Source: an uncultured Croceitalea sp.
GTDB taxonomy: Bacteria; Bacteroidota; Bacteroidia; Flavobacteriales; Flavobacteriaceae
NCBI GenBank assembly: GCA_937926215.1
Contig: CALEYA010000163.1
Location: forward strand, 1 to 43,087
Direction of reading: 5' to 3'
Length of the DNA: 43,087 nucleotides
In this document: positions 16,539-24,489 of the stretch, piece by piece
How positions within the stretch are numbered: position 1 is the first letter of the stretch
Layout of the letters: every line of letters begins with the position of its first letter
Program-made: the position numbers and the translations under genes
Notes under the pieces: model-generated
Database searches by the model: none
Seen by the model: the letters and a program-made list of their open reading frames with translations, nothing else
Told to the model about the DNA's origin: nothing

Positions 16539-17108
16539 ATGTTCCAAATAGATAACACCTTGATCTCCGAAGAAATTTTAGAAAAGGATTTCGTTTGCAA
16601 CCTAAGCGCATGCAAAGGCGCCTGTTGTGTAGACGGGGAGGCCGGCGCGCCTTTAGAGGACAAGGAGACCGAAATTTTGGTGGATATCTACGCCCAAGTA
16701 AAGCCGTTTTTGCGGGAGGAAGGTCTTGCGGCCATAGCGGAGCAAGGGGCTTTTGTAAAAGGCGAAGATGGCGAATGGGAAACGCCCTTGGTAAATAAAA
16801 GCGAATGTGCCTATGTTATTTATGATGATAAGAAGGTCGCCAAATGCGGATTGGAGGAGGCCTATAATGCAGGGGCAACCTCTTGGAAGAAACCCATTTC
16901 TTGTCATTTATACCCCATACGGACCAAAGAGTATACCGCCTTTACGGCGGTAAACTACCACAAATGGGAGATTTGCGACCCCGCCTGTAGCTTAGGTGCC
17001 GAACTAAAAGTACCTATCTACAAATTTGTAAAAGAATCGTTGATCAGAAAATTTGGCAAGCAATGGTATGCCGAGTTGGAAGAAGTAGCGGAAAAGCACA
17101 ATTCTTAA
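16539..17108 (+). CDS. DUF3109 family cysteine-rich protein
   Basis: A 189-residue protein of the DUF3109 family, related in pattern to the zinc/iron-chelating cysteine-cluster proteins (YkgJ-like). Cysteines occur as CNLSACKGACC near the N-terminus, SECAYV and KCGLEEA in the middle, ISCHLYPIR, and WEICDPACS towards the end. This spacing suggests a bound metal or Fe-S cluster. The start chosen is MFQIDNTLISEEIL, which matches the typical family N-terminus; an in-frame ATG 30 bases upstream (16509) adds ten poorly matching residues. Enzymatic role unknown. Confidence 0.85.
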   Translation: MFQIDNTLISEEILEKDFVCNLSACKGACCVDGEAGAPLEDKETEILVDIYAQVKPFLREEGLAAIAEQGAFVKGEDGEWETPLVNKSECAYVIYDDKKVAKCGLEEAYNAGATSWKKPISCHLYPIRTKEYTAFTAVNYHKWEICDPACSLGAELKVPIYKFVKESLIRKFGKQWYAELEEVAEKHNS

Positions 17109-17143
17109 AAAGCGCAGTAAGGGATTTGGAGGCGTGGTCAGCT

Positions 17144-19105
17144 TTAGATTACGGGGACTTCAAGCACTATTTTGGTTCCTTTGGGTTGCCCGCCATCTTC
17201 AAACAAGTCGATAATCTCCACACTAAAATCATATTGGTAGTCTTTGGCAAAATTGGCCAAACGCTCTTTGGTGATATCGATACCAACGGATTTTCGTTTA
17301 AGGACCCTGTTCTCTTTGATTTCTTCGGAAACTTTTCTGCCTACCCCATTATCGACTATAGCAATTTGGATATGGCTTTCGTCTTTTCTTGTAATATTTA
17401 TCCAAATATTTTTTTGACCCTCCTTGGCAGAGAGACCATGCCAAATGGCGTTTTCTAAAAAAGGTTGCAATACCAAGGACGGAATCTTTACCTGTTCCGG
17501 ATGGATACCGTCTTCAATAGCGATGTTGTAATCAATTTCATTGGAAAACCTGATGTTTTCAATATTGAGATACAACTCCACGGTTTCCAATTCTTCCGAA
17601 AGTTGGGTTTCCTTTAAAGAAGACCCTTCCAAGATACGCCTTACCAGTTTTGAAAATTTGTTCAGGTAGTGTACGGCATTCTTTTGTTCATTGTTAATAA
17701 TGTAAAGTTTAATGGAATTTAAGGAGTTGAACAAAAAATGGGGGTTCATTTGACTCCGCAACATATGCTGCTCCAAGCCCAATACCCGCTTCTCATTATT
17801 GGATTGGTATTGGCGGTACATGATAAACAATATGGTGGCTATAAGGCCTATGACCAGGGCACTGACCAAAATGGTGGTTTGGTTTTTCCGCAAGCGTAAC
17901 CGTATAAGTTCGTTGTCCTTTGCCAATACCGATATCTGACTGGTTTTCTTTTCACTTTCATACCTTAGGATAAGGTCGTTCATATACCTTAGGTTACGCT
18001 CACTGGTAATTTCCTTGTCAAACCGATCGGCTTCCTTGTAATACAGAAGGGCTTCTTGGTAGTTGCCTTTATTGATTTCCAAATCGGAGAGGTGTTTGTT
18101 GGCATACATGACCATACTGGGAATCTCACCTTGGCTGGCCATTTGCTTGCCAGTTTTCATGTACTTTTCGGCCTCCTTCAAATTCCCTAGACTTAAATAT
18201 GCCCATCCTAGATTAATAAGCATGGAGGAAGAAATAAAAGGATCACCGATAACTGTGGCAGGCTGCTCTATTTGTTTTAGCAATTGTAAGGCTTCTTTTG
18301 GTTTGGCCTGCTTCAGGTATATTTGGGAAATACTGTTTTTGCAGATGACTTGCCCATAACTATTGCTAATTTCCTCATTGATGGAAAGGGATTTTCTGTA
18401 GTAGGTCAGCGCTTCTTCCAGCGCTCCCTTTTGTTCCAAACAATCCCCAATATTTTGGTTGTTAATGGCAAGGCCTCGCTTGTTGTTCAATGTTTTCTCG
18501 TTGGCCAAAGCCCTTTTAAATTGGCTGATGGCCAAATCATACTGCCCCAAGGTCTGGTACAGGTTGCCTATACTATTTAGGGAAACGTTGATGTTGCGCT
18601 TGATGTGCATGGAAGGGTTGGTAATGGATTCCGCCAGCTCCAGTGCCTGCTGGTTGTAGTCCAATGCCGTTTTTATAGCATCATTTCTTCTAAAAACAAC
18701 GCCAAGCATGTTAAGGGCCAGCACCTTTAATTCATCATTATCCAAGTCCTCCGCTATGCTTAGGGCTTCTTTATGGAGCAACGCCGATTTTTTAAATTTA
18801 GACTGGTACCTATAAACGGTCCCAAGTTGATTTAGGGCATAGGCCTTTCCCTCTTCATAGCCGTAGTTTTCCGCTTTTTTGATGAATGCATTCAGTTTTA
18901 CCGTATCGCGTCGAATAGGTTTAAGTACTTTTTCAATATCCAGGTAAGACTTTGGCTTAAGGATCAAAAGCCGCTCATGCGCCTCTTCTTCATCCATTTC
19001 TTGTGAGGACAAAACCCCGCAAAAAACAAAAAAAACAAGTGTGATAAAGCATCTTGTTTTTCTAAGGATTTGAAACCAGAAAAGGGGGTAGTGCGGTTTT
19101 GGCAT
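17144..19105 (-). CDS. TPR sensor histidine kinase, LytS/YehU-type
   Basis: A 653-residue membrane sensor. A signal or first membrane segment (residues ~18-34) is followed by a periplasmic region with about six to seven tetratricopeptide repeats (residues ~85-365; for example GTVYRYQSKFKKSALLHKEA, GNLYQTLGQYDLAISQFKRA). A transmembrane helix lies at about 410-430, followed by a short coiled coil. The His_kinase domain carries NPHFLFNSLNSIK with the predicted phospho-acceptor His456, and the ATPase has ENAIWHGL and DNGVGRK. It lies 9 bases downstream of the LytTR regulator and should phosphorylate it. The signal is unknown; TPRs suggest a protein or peptide ligand. Confidence 0.92.
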   Translation of the reverse strand: MPKPHYPLFWFQILRKTRCFITLVFFVFCGVLSSQEMDEEEAHERLLILKPKSYLDIEKVLKPIRRDTVKLNAFIKKAENYGYEEGKAYALNQLGTVYRYQSKFKKSALLHKEALSIAEDLDNDELKVLALNMLGVVFRRNDAIKTALDYNQQALELAESITNPSMHIKRNINVSLNSIGNLYQTLGQYDLAISQFKRALANEKTLNNKRGLAINNQNIGDCLEQKGALEEALTYYRKSLSINEEISNSYGQVICKNSISQIYLKQAKPKEALQLLKQIEQPATVIGDPFISSSMLINLGWAYLSLGNLKEAEKYMKTGKQMASQGEIPSMVMYANKHLSDLEINKGNYQEALLYYKEADRFDKEITSERNLRYMNDLILRYESEKKTSQISVLAKDNELIRLRLRKNQTTILVSALVIGLIATILFIMYRQYQSNNEKRVLGLEQHMLRSQMNPHFLFNSLNSIKLYIINNEQKNAVHYLNKFSKLVRRILEGSSLKETQLSEELETVELYLNIENIRFSNEIDYNIAIEDGIHPEQVKIPSLVLQPFLENAIWHGLSAKEGQKNIWINITRKDESHIQIAIVDNGVGRKVSEEIKENRVLKRKSVGIDITKERLANFAKDYQYDFSVEIIDLFEDGGQPKGTKIVLEVPVI

Positions 19106-19114
19106 TCAAGAAAG

Positions 19115-19849
19115 TTATAACAAATCTAGGAAATCTGATTTTTTCTGTCGGGATACGGGTATTTTATGTCCCGCGCTGAGCACCACATAACCATCGGTTT
19201 TAAGGAACTCCTTAATTTTTCCAAGATTTACGATAAACGAGTTATGGATCCTAAAAAATGACTCCGAAGGCAACAACTGGTTTACCTCTTTTAGTTTTTT
19301 GGTCAACACCAATTTTTGTCCACTTTCCAAGTAGAGCGTGCTATAGTTTCCGTCGGATTCTACATATAAAATTTCTTCACTCTCTAAAAACAAAAGTTTT
19401 CCATCGGTATTGATCGTAATTTTTTTCTGTAGGGATTTGCTGTTGAAATTGATCAATATTTGCTCTAGCCGTTCCGCCGTGTAGTTTTTGTCGTTGAATT
19501 TTTTGACCTTTATAATGGTCTCATTGAGGTCATCACTGTCTATAGGCTTAAGCAGATAGTCTATGGCCTCATTTTTTAAGGCTTTTAAGGCATATTGGTT
19601 ATAGGCCGTGGTGATAATTACCGGAAAGCTTTTGTTCTTTAGGTTTTTAATGAACTGGAACCCGTCCATAATGGGCATTTCAATATCCAAGAACAGGCAA
19701 TCTGGGGAGTTGGTCTCCAAATAGTTCAATGCTTCATGGGCGTCGGTGAATGTAGCGATTACCTTTACTTCATCACTTAGGTTACTAAGTTCCCAACTAA
19801 GACTTTCCAGAGCTTTGGATTCGTCGTCTACTAAAACAGCTTCTAACAT
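19115..19849 (-). CDS. LytTR-family response regulator
   Basis: A 244-residue regulator with a receiver domain (residues 1-120; acidic pocket VDDE, phospho-acceptor Asp55 in CLFLDIEMPIMDG, Thr and Lys in TTAYNQYALKA / LLKPID) and a LytTR DNA-binding domain (about 140-244, with EEILYVESDGNYSTLYL and FFRIHNSFIVNLGKI). It is the first gene of a two-gene operon with the TPR histidine kinase. LytTR proteins bind direct repeats about 20-22 bases apart. The gap upstream contains several ACGGTT/ACGGTA copies that could be sites. Target genes are unknown. Confidence 0.93.
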   Translation of the reverse strand: MLEAVLVDDESKALESLSWELSNLSDEVKVIATFTDAHEALNYLETNSPDCLFLDIEMPIMDGFQFIKNLKNKSFPVIITTAYNQYALKALKNEAIDYLLKPIDSDDLNETIIKVKKFNDKNYTAERLEQILINFNSKSLQKKITINTDGKLLFLESEEILYVESDGNYSTLYLESGQKLVLTKKLKEVNQLLPSESFFRIHNSFIVNLGKIKEFLKTDGYVVLSAGHKIPVSRQKKSDFLDLL

Positions 19850-20063
19850 GATAAAAAGGTATTCATTTTTTTGCAGACCTATCTAAGAATTATACTGACG
19901 GTATCTAAATATGTATTGATGGACGGTTATGGCCTATAAACGGCAATAACGGTTTCAGATGATAAAATGTAAGTATTGGATTACATAGATAGCCAATTAT
20001 TACGTTTGCGAAAATACCGACTTTCCATTCATACATGATTTGCTACCAATTATACATAGACCA
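19850..20063. other. Upstream region of the LytTR operon with repeated ACGGTW motifs
   Basis: No gene is seen here. ACGGTA at 19898 and ACGGTT at 19923 and 19949 are spaced 25-26 bases apart, with ACGGCA at 19940. ATAC-tgacg-GTAT at 19893 is a small dyad. The spacing is slightly larger than typical LytTR repeats. These could be binding sites for the LytTR regulator or another factor controlling the operon and/or the divergent transcript starting near 20100. Confidence 0.35.
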
Positions 20064-20093
20064 TTTGACGAACGATTTCCGTTAGTATCTTGG
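20064..20093 (+). promoter_or_regulatory. Flavobacterial promoter for the small-peptide/structured-RNA transcript
   Basis: TTTG at 20064-20067 and TATCTTGG at 20086-20093 (7 of 8 to TAnnTTTG) with 18 bases between. The predicted start is near 20100, which is where the structured leader begins. It is divergent from the LytTR operon. Confidence 0.55.
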
Positions 20094-20120
20094 ACCTAGA
20101 ATAAACAAACAAGAGAGTAA

Positions 20121-20171
20121 GCCCTAGTGCAGTATGCCTGACGGGAGTCGGGATTATCGATAAAATAGGGG
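20121..20171 (+). promoter_or_regulatory. Structured 5' leader before the 39-codon ORF
   Basis: CCCTA (20122-20126) can pair with TAGGG (20166-20170), enclosing a second hairpin CCTGAC / GTCGGG (20137-20142 with 20147-20152) that has a GGGA loop. It sits within the roughly 100-base leader of the small ORF starting at 20199. It may control translation or stability of that transcript. Confidence 0.4.
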
Positions 20172-20198
20172 AAACAACAACCGGCCAATATAATTAGT

Positions 20199-20318
20199 AT
20201 GAAAAAAAGTGTACTTCTTTTTATTGCATTTATGATTGCATTGGTAATGGCGGTATTAACGGATAAAACGGATGCAATGGAAACCAAGGAAATAGCATCT
20301 TTAGTTGAAAACGAATAA
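20199..20318 (+). CDS. 39-residue hydrophobic peptide
   Basis: A short ORF: a lysine start (MKKS), a hydrophobic stretch of about 17 residues (VLLFIAFMIALVMAVL), then a polar, acidic tail (TDKTDAMETKEIASLVENE). This is the layout of a small membrane peptide, a type I toxin-like peptide or a signal-peptide-bearing pheromone precursor. No family is recognised. In its favour are a good promoter at 20064-20093, an AT-rich translation-start region, and a terminator at 20481-20524 that would end the same transcript. Against it are the small size and no homology check. It lies between a divergent LytTR operon and nrdB. Confidence 0.5.
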   Translation: MKKSVLLFIAFMIALVMAVLTDKTDAMETKEIASLVENE

Positions 20319-20480
20319 CTACCAGTCAACGTACGGCCAACCAACATGCTAAAGCGTGTGAATTTGCAAAATAGTCTGGTTGCTATAGCTTACATTTTTT
20401 GATTTAGGTTTCGGGGGAACTACCTAACCAAGAATAAAGCATAGTAGCACCAAGGCCGTACGGTTTGGTAGTAATTACTT
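20319..20480 (+). ncRNA. Candidate structured RNA (riboswitch- or attenuator-like) upstream of nrdB
   Basis: A multi-helix fold is visible. The long-range closing stem P1 pairs CGTACGGCC (20330-20338) with GGCCGTACG (20454-20462). It is extended by AA/TT (20328-20329 with 20464-20465) and ACCA/TGGT (20321-20324 with 20466-20469). P2 is CATGC-taaa-GCGTG (20345-20358). P3 pairs GGT..GCTA..GCTT (20378-20391) with AAGC..TAGC..ACC (20437-20451). P4 is a hairpin TTAGGT / ACCTAA (20404-20427) with an inner TTC/GAA pairing. Together they make a three-way junction. TTTGGT at 20464-20469 is also complementary to ACCAAA at 20485-20490 in the terminator arm. It does not show cobalamin-riboswitch or other consensus known to me. 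It may be a 3'-UTR-derived sRNA or an attenuator. Confidence 0.55.
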
Positions 20481-20524
20481 AAAGACCAAAAGGTATGGTT
20501 AAAACATACTTTTTGGTCTTTTTT
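20481..20524 (+). terminator. Strong intrinsic terminator after the structured RNA
   Basis: Arms AAAGACCAAAAGGTATG (20481-20497) and CATACTTTTTGGTCTTT (from 20505) form a nearly perfect 17-bp stem around a seven-base loop. The 3' arm ends in a run of T. It lies about 220 bases before the nrdB start, so it either ends the small-peptide transcript or acts as a conditional terminator for nrdBA. Confidence 0.88.
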
Positions 20525-20745
20525 ATTTGCGGCTTTTTTGTTGATTTTCAGAGTTTCCGGTCTCAAGTTGCACAAACCTAACAAACATCATAGCCCAACC
20601 TACATTTCAACGATCTGTGTTAAAAACTTTGGACAGTATTAACTCAAACAAACTTTAGAATCCAGATACATTTTTGAATATTTGTTGGTCCGTACTGCGA
20701 GGTAAATTCCAGTTTTTAATTATCCATTTTATAAATCACAGAACT
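20525..20745 (+). promoter_or_regulatory. nrdB upstream region
   Basis: No gene is seen. TACATTTT at 20667 and AAACTTTG at 20626 are each 7 of 8 to TAnnTTTG, but neither has a convincing TTG at -33 distance. No NrdR-box-like palindrome was recognised. nrdB may be read from a promoter here, or by readthrough of the terminator at 20481-20524. Confidence 0.3.
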
Positions 20746-21732
20746 ATGTCAGCTGCCGTTGAGCCTATATTAGAAGAAAACGAGGACCGATTTGTTATTT
20801 TTCCTATCAAACATGATGATTTGTGGGAATGGTACAAAAAATGCGAGGCTTGTTTTTGGACAGCTGAAGAAATTGATCTTGGTGAAGACCTTACGGATTG
20901 GAACGACAAGCTAAATGATGATGAACGCTATTTCATAAAACATATCCTTGCCTTCTTTGCAGCTTCGGATGGTATCGTAAACGAGAATCTAGCAGAAAAT
21001 TTTGTGAGCGAAGTGCAGTATGCGGAGGCGAAATTCTTTTATGGATTTCAGATTATGATGGAGAACATCCATTCTGAGACCTATTCCCTTTTAATAGATA
21101 CCTATGTTAAGGATGAAAAGGAGAAGAACATCTTGTTCAAGGCCATTGAAAATTTCCCGGCGATAAAGAAAAAAGCGGATTGGGCCTTAAGTTGGATAGA
21201 ATCCCCAAGCTTTGCAGAGCGTCTAATCGCCTTTGCCGCGGTAGAAGGGATATTCTTTTCAGGAGCGTTCTGTTCCATATTCTGGTTAAAGAAAAGGGGC
21301 CTTATGCCCGGATTGACATTTTCCAATGAGCTAATTTCCAGGGATGAAGGAATGCACTGTGATTATGCGGTACACTTGCATAACAAACATTTGATCAATA
21401 AAGTACCTAAAGAACGTATTACCCAAATCTTGACGGATGCCTTAAACATTGAGCGTGAATTCATTACCGAATCCTTGCCGGCAAGTTTAATTGGCATGAA
21501 TTCCAAATTGATGACACAGTATTTGGAATTTGTAACGGACAGGTTATTGGTAGAGTTGGAATGCGATAAAGTATACAATGCTACCAATCCCTTTGATTTT
21601 ATGGATATGATTTCCTTGCAAGGAAAGACCAATTTCTTTGAGAAAAGGGTTTCAGAATACCAAAAAGCAGGGGTATTGAATAAAGATAAAGATGAAGATG
21701 CGCAGAAAATCAGTTTTGATGCCGATTTCTAG
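20746..21732 (+). CDS. nrdB: Class Ia ribonucleotide reductase, beta (radical) subunit
   Basis: A 328-residue R2 subunit that houses the di-iron/tyrosyl radical cofactor for ribonucleotide reduction. All ligands are visible: Asp75 (FAASDGIV), Glu106 and His109 (MENIHSETY), radical Tyr113, Glu167 ([10 protein letters not shown]), Glu201 and His204 ([11 protein letters not shown]). The sequence is of the eukaryote-like branch ([28 protein letters not shown]). The C-terminus (QKISFDADF) would dock on NrdA. The start chosen is the ATG giving MSAAVEPI; a longer frame from a TTG at 20674 adds 24 non-homologous residues. It is followed by nrdA after 147 bases that contain two hairpins. Confidence 0.96.
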   Translation: MSAAVEPILEENEDRFVIFPIKHDDLWEWYKKCEACFWTAEEIDLGEDLTDWNDKLNDDERYFIKHILAFFAASDGIVNENLAENFVSEVQYAEAKFFYGFQIMMENIHSETYSLLIDTYVKDEKEKNILFKAIENFPAIKKKADWALSWIESPSFAERLIAFAAVEGIFFSGAFCSIFWLKKRGLMPGLTFSNELISRDEGMHCDYAVHLHNKHLINKVPKERITQILTDALNIEREFITESLPASLIGMNSKLMTQYLEFVTDRLLVELECDKVYNATNPFDFMDMISLQGKTNFFEKRVSEYQKAGVLNKDKDEDAQKISFDADF

Positions 21733-21746
21733 ATAATGACGAAGCA

Positions 21747-21781
21747 GGGGAATCTTTAACCAGGAATTCCCCACCTTTTTT
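21747..21781 (+). terminator. Terminator-like hairpin between nrdB and nrdA
   Basis: GGGGAAT (21747-21753) pairs with ATTCCCC (21766-21772) around a 12-base loop; ACC and a run of six to seven T follow. It could partly uncouple nrdA from nrdB transcription, or protect the nrdB 3' end. Confidence 0.7.
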
Positions 21782-21812
21782 GCCCCATACCTAAAAAATG
21801 ACCTAACTACTT

Positions 21813-21838
21813 AAACTATAAGAAAACTTATAGTTTTT
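21813..21838 (+). terminator. Second hairpin in the nrdB-nrdA gap
   Basis: AAACTATAAG (21813-21822), loop AAAA, CTTATAGTTT (21827-21836): ten perfect base pairs followed by TT. It lies 42 bases before the nrdA start. It could be a weak terminator or an mRNA processing/stability element. Confidence 0.5.
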
Positions 21839-21879
21839 GGTGACCAATATATTTTAATTAATAAAAAACAAGTAGCCAC

Positions 21880-24357
21880 ATGTATGTAGTAAAAAGAGAC
21901 GGAAGAAAAGAGTTGATCATGTTCGATAAGATCACAGCTCGAGTACGTAAATTATGTTACGGCCTTAACAGTCTGGTAGATCCCCTAAAAGTTGCCATGC
22001 GTGTTATTGAAGGCCTGTATGATGGGGTAACAACTTCCGAATTGGATAATTTGGCAGCTGAGATTGCGGCCACCATGACTACAACACACCCGGACTATGC
22101 AAAATTGGCGGCGCGTATCTCCGTTTCCAATTTACATAAGAACACCAAAAAATCCTTCTCCGAAACCATGAAGGATTTGTATGAGTACGTAAACCCTAGA
22201 ACGGGCAAGAAAGCACCCTTACTTTCCGATGAGGTGTACAAGGTGATTTCCGAGAATGCGGAGCGTCTGGATTCCACTATAATTTATAACCGTGATTTTG
22301 GCTACGATTACTTCGGTTTTAAGACATTGGAACGGTCCTACTTGTTAAAAGTGAATGGGCAGATAGCGGAGCGCCCACAACACATGTTGATGCGTGTTTC
22401 CGTGGGTATCCACGTAGACGATTTGGAAGCGGCTATTGAGACTTACGAGTTGATGTCCAAAAAGTACTTTACCCATGCTACGCCAACACTGTTCAACTCG
22501 GGCACACCAAAACCGCAGATGTCCTCTTGCTTTTTATTGGCAATGAAGGAAGACAGTATTGATGGCATATATGATACCCTTAAGCAGACTGCCAAAATTT
22601 CCCAGTCCGCTGGGGGAATAGGCTTATCCATACACAACGTGCGTGCCAGAGGGTCATACATTGGCGGCACCAATGGTACCAGTAACGGTATTGTCCCCAT
22701 GCTAAAAGTATTCAATGATACAGCGCGTTACGTAGATCAAGGTGGCGGAAAACGTAAAGGAAGTTTCGCGATTTATATGGAGCCATGGCATGCGGATATC
22801 TATGATTTTTTAGATTTAAAAAAGAACCACGGAAAGGAAGAAATGCGTGCGCGTGATTTGTTCTACGCCATGTGGATTTCGGATTTGTTTATGAGGCGCG
22901 TAGAGGCCAATGAAGAATGGACCCTAATGTGCCCCAATGAGTGCCCAGGGCTTTTTACGAACCATAGTGAAGAGTTCGAAAAGCTCTACACTAAATATGA
23001 AGCGGAAGGTAAGGGCCGTAAAACGGTAAAAGCCCGGGAACTTTGGGAAAAGATATTGGAATCCCAAATTGAGACGGGAACACCCTATATGCTCTATAAA
23101 GATGCGGCAAACCGCAAGAGTAACCAGAAGAATTTGGGGACCATCCGTTCCTCCAACCTTTGTACGGAGATTATGGAATATACCTCTCCAGATGAGGTTG
23201 CCGTTTGTAACCTAGCGTCCATTGCGTTGCCCATGTTCGTTAAGAACGGCGAATTTGATCATAAAGAATTGTTTAAGGTAACAAAAAGGGTAACCAAGAA
23301 CCTGAACAAGGTCATCGATAGAAACTACTATCCTGTAAAAGAAGCGGAGAATTCCAATATGCGCCACAGACCTATTGGTCTGGGTGTCCAAGGTTTGGCA
23401 GATACCTTTATTATGCTGCGTATGCCTTTTACAAGTGATGAGGCCAAAAAACTGAACCAGGAGATTTTTGAAACCCTATATTTTGCCGCGGTTACCGCTT
23501 CTATGGAGCAAGCTAAGGTAGAGGGGGCATATTCTTCCTATGAAGGTTCGCCAATCTCTAATGGGGAGTTCCAGCATAACCTATGGGGCATTAAAGATGA
23601 CGAACTATCCGGACGTTGGGATTGGGCCAAACTGCGCAAGGATGTCAAGAAAAACGGCGTACGCAACTCACTTTTAGTGGCTCCTATGCCAACGGCATCT
23701 ACCTCACAGATTTTAGGGAATAATGAATGTTTTGAGCCGTATACGTCCAATATTTACACCAGAAGGGTACTTTCTGGGGAGTTTATCGTGGTCAACAAGC
23801 ACCTGTTGGAAGATTTGGTCAGTTTAGGGCTTTGGAACGAGAACATGAAGCAAGAGTTGATGCGCGCCAACGGTTCCATCCAACATATTGAAACTATTCC
23901 ACAAGACATTAGGAACTTATATAAAACGGTTTGGGAATTGAGTATGAAGGACATTATTGATATGTCCAGACACAGAGGGTATTTTATTGACCAAAGTCAA
24001 TCGCTCAACTTGTTTATGGAGAACGCGAACTACTCCAAACTGACCTCAATGCATTTCTATGCTTGGAAGAGCGGTCTAAAAACCGGAATGTATTACTTAA
24101 GGACCAAGGCGGCTGTTGATGCCATTAAGTTTACCTTGGACAATACCAAAAAGAAAGAAGTTCCCGTAAGTGTTGCCGCGGAGGCCGAAGTGACGGCCGC
24201 GGACCCTAAAGCAGCGGAAAACTTGAAGGTTAACCCTACCCCTGTGGATCAGCAGGAAGTGGACATTCAGCCAATGACACCGGCTGAAATGAAAGAAATG
24301 ATCGCACGGGCCAAGGAAGGCCAAGCGGACGATGACTGCTTAATGTGTGGATCATAG
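21880..24357 (+). CDS. nrdA: Class Ia ribonucleotide reductase, alpha (catalytic) subunit
   Basis: An 825-residue R1 subunit reducing ribonucleoside diphosphates. The N-terminal ATP-cone ([18 protein letters not shown] to about 90) suggests dATP/ATP activity control. The catalytic barrel contains the first cysteine of the redox pair in [10 protein letters not shown], specificity-site residues around [13 protein letters not shown], the thiyl-radical Cys with neighbouring Asn and Glu in [11 protein letters not shown], the second cysteine in [11 protein letters not shown], and the paired tyrosines region [10 protein letters not shown]. The C-terminal swinging arm ends DDDCLMCGS with Cys820 and Cys823, the re-reduction pair. 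A ~50-residue Ala/Pro/Glu-rich linker precedes it. It belongs to the eukaryote-like branch with its nrdB neighbour. Cytosolic. Confidence 0.97.
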   Translation: MYVVKRDGRKELIMFDKITARVRKLCYGLNSLVDPLKVAMRVIEGLYDGVTTSELDNLAAEIAATMTTTHPDYAKLAARISVSNLHKNTKKSFSETMKDLYEYVNPRTGKKAPLLSDEVYKVISENAERLDSTIIYNRDFGYDYFGFKTLERSYLLKVNGQIAERPQHMLMRVSVGIHVDDLEAAIETYELMSKKYFTHATPTLFNSGTPKPQMSSCFLLAMKEDSIDGIYDTLKQTAKISQSAGGIGLSIHNVRARGSYIGGTNGTSNGIVPMLKVFNDTARYVDQGGGKRKGSFAIYMEPWHADIYDFLDLKKNHGKEEMRARDLFYAMWISDLFMRRVEANEEWTLMCPNECPGLFTNHSEEFEKLYTKYEAEGKGRKTVKARELWEKILESQIETGTPYMLYKDAANRKSNQKNLGTIRSSNLCTEIMEYTSPDEVAVCNLASIALPMFVKNGEFDHKELFKVTKRVTKNLNKVIDRNYYPVKEAENSNMRHRPIGLGVQGLADTFIMLRMPFTSDEAKKLNQEIFETLYFAAVTASMEQAKVEGAYSSYEGSPISNGEFQHNLWGIKDDELSGRWDWAKLRKDVKKNGVRNSLLVAPMPTASTSQILGNNECFEPYTSNIYTRRVLSGEFIVVNKHLLEDLVSLGLWNENMKQELMRANGSIQHIETIPQDIRNLYKTVWELSMKDIIDMSRHRGYFIDQSQSLNLFMENANYSKLTSMHFYAWKSGLKTGMYYLRTKAAVDAIKFTLDNTKKKEVPVSVAAEAEVTAADPKAAENLKVNPTPVDQQEVDIQPMTPAEMKEMIARAKEGQADDDCLMCGS

Positions 24358-24384
24358 TGTGATAGTGTTTATTTGATTCAAAAG

Positions 24385-24422
24385 TACCCCATGAAGCCAT
24401 AAGCGGATTGGGGTATTTTTTT
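24385..24422 (+). terminator. Terminator after nrdA
   Basis: TACCCCA (24385-24391) pairs with TGGGGTA (24409-24415) around a 17-base loop, followed by a run of T. It is the first of three hairpins in the convergent gap. Confidence 0.7.
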
Positions 24423-24430
24423 TGACATAA

Positions 24431-24458
24431 AAAAACCCGCTGCATGCAGCGGGTTTTT
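24431..24458. terminator. Perfect 28-bp palindromic bidirectional terminator
   Basis: AAAAACCCGCTGCA followed directly by its reverse complement. The A and T flanks give a U-run on both strands. It serves nrdA (plus) and the GMC/subunit-3 operon (minus), which converge here. Confidence 0.9.
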
Positions 24459-24489
24459 AATATTTAGGATGTTTGGTATCCTAAATATT
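24459..24489. terminator. 12-bp inverted repeat overlapping the subunit-3 stop codon
   Basis: AATATTTAGGAT, seven-base loop, ATCCTAAATATT. It overlaps the TAA of the minus-strand gene ending at 24488. It is probably a transcript-end stabilising hairpin in tandem with the palindrome at 24431-24458. Confidence 0.6.

Noticed and set aside
20096-20347. 83-codon open frame on the minus strand over the small peptide and leader
   Set aside because: It lies antisense to the promoter, the leader and the 39-codon ORF, has no domain and no promoter of its own, and is probably a by-product of the structured region.
20319-20524. Cobalamin riboswitch before class Ia RNR
   Set aside because: The B12-box and the conserved core of that class were not found in the sequence. 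Only the genomic position is suggestive.
20319-20524. 6S RNA, SRP RNA, tmRNA or RNase P RNA
   Set aside because: The asymmetric junction, lack of the SRP GGAAGCAGC-type loop, lack of a tmRNA tRNA-like end and lack of RNase P core motifs do not fit.
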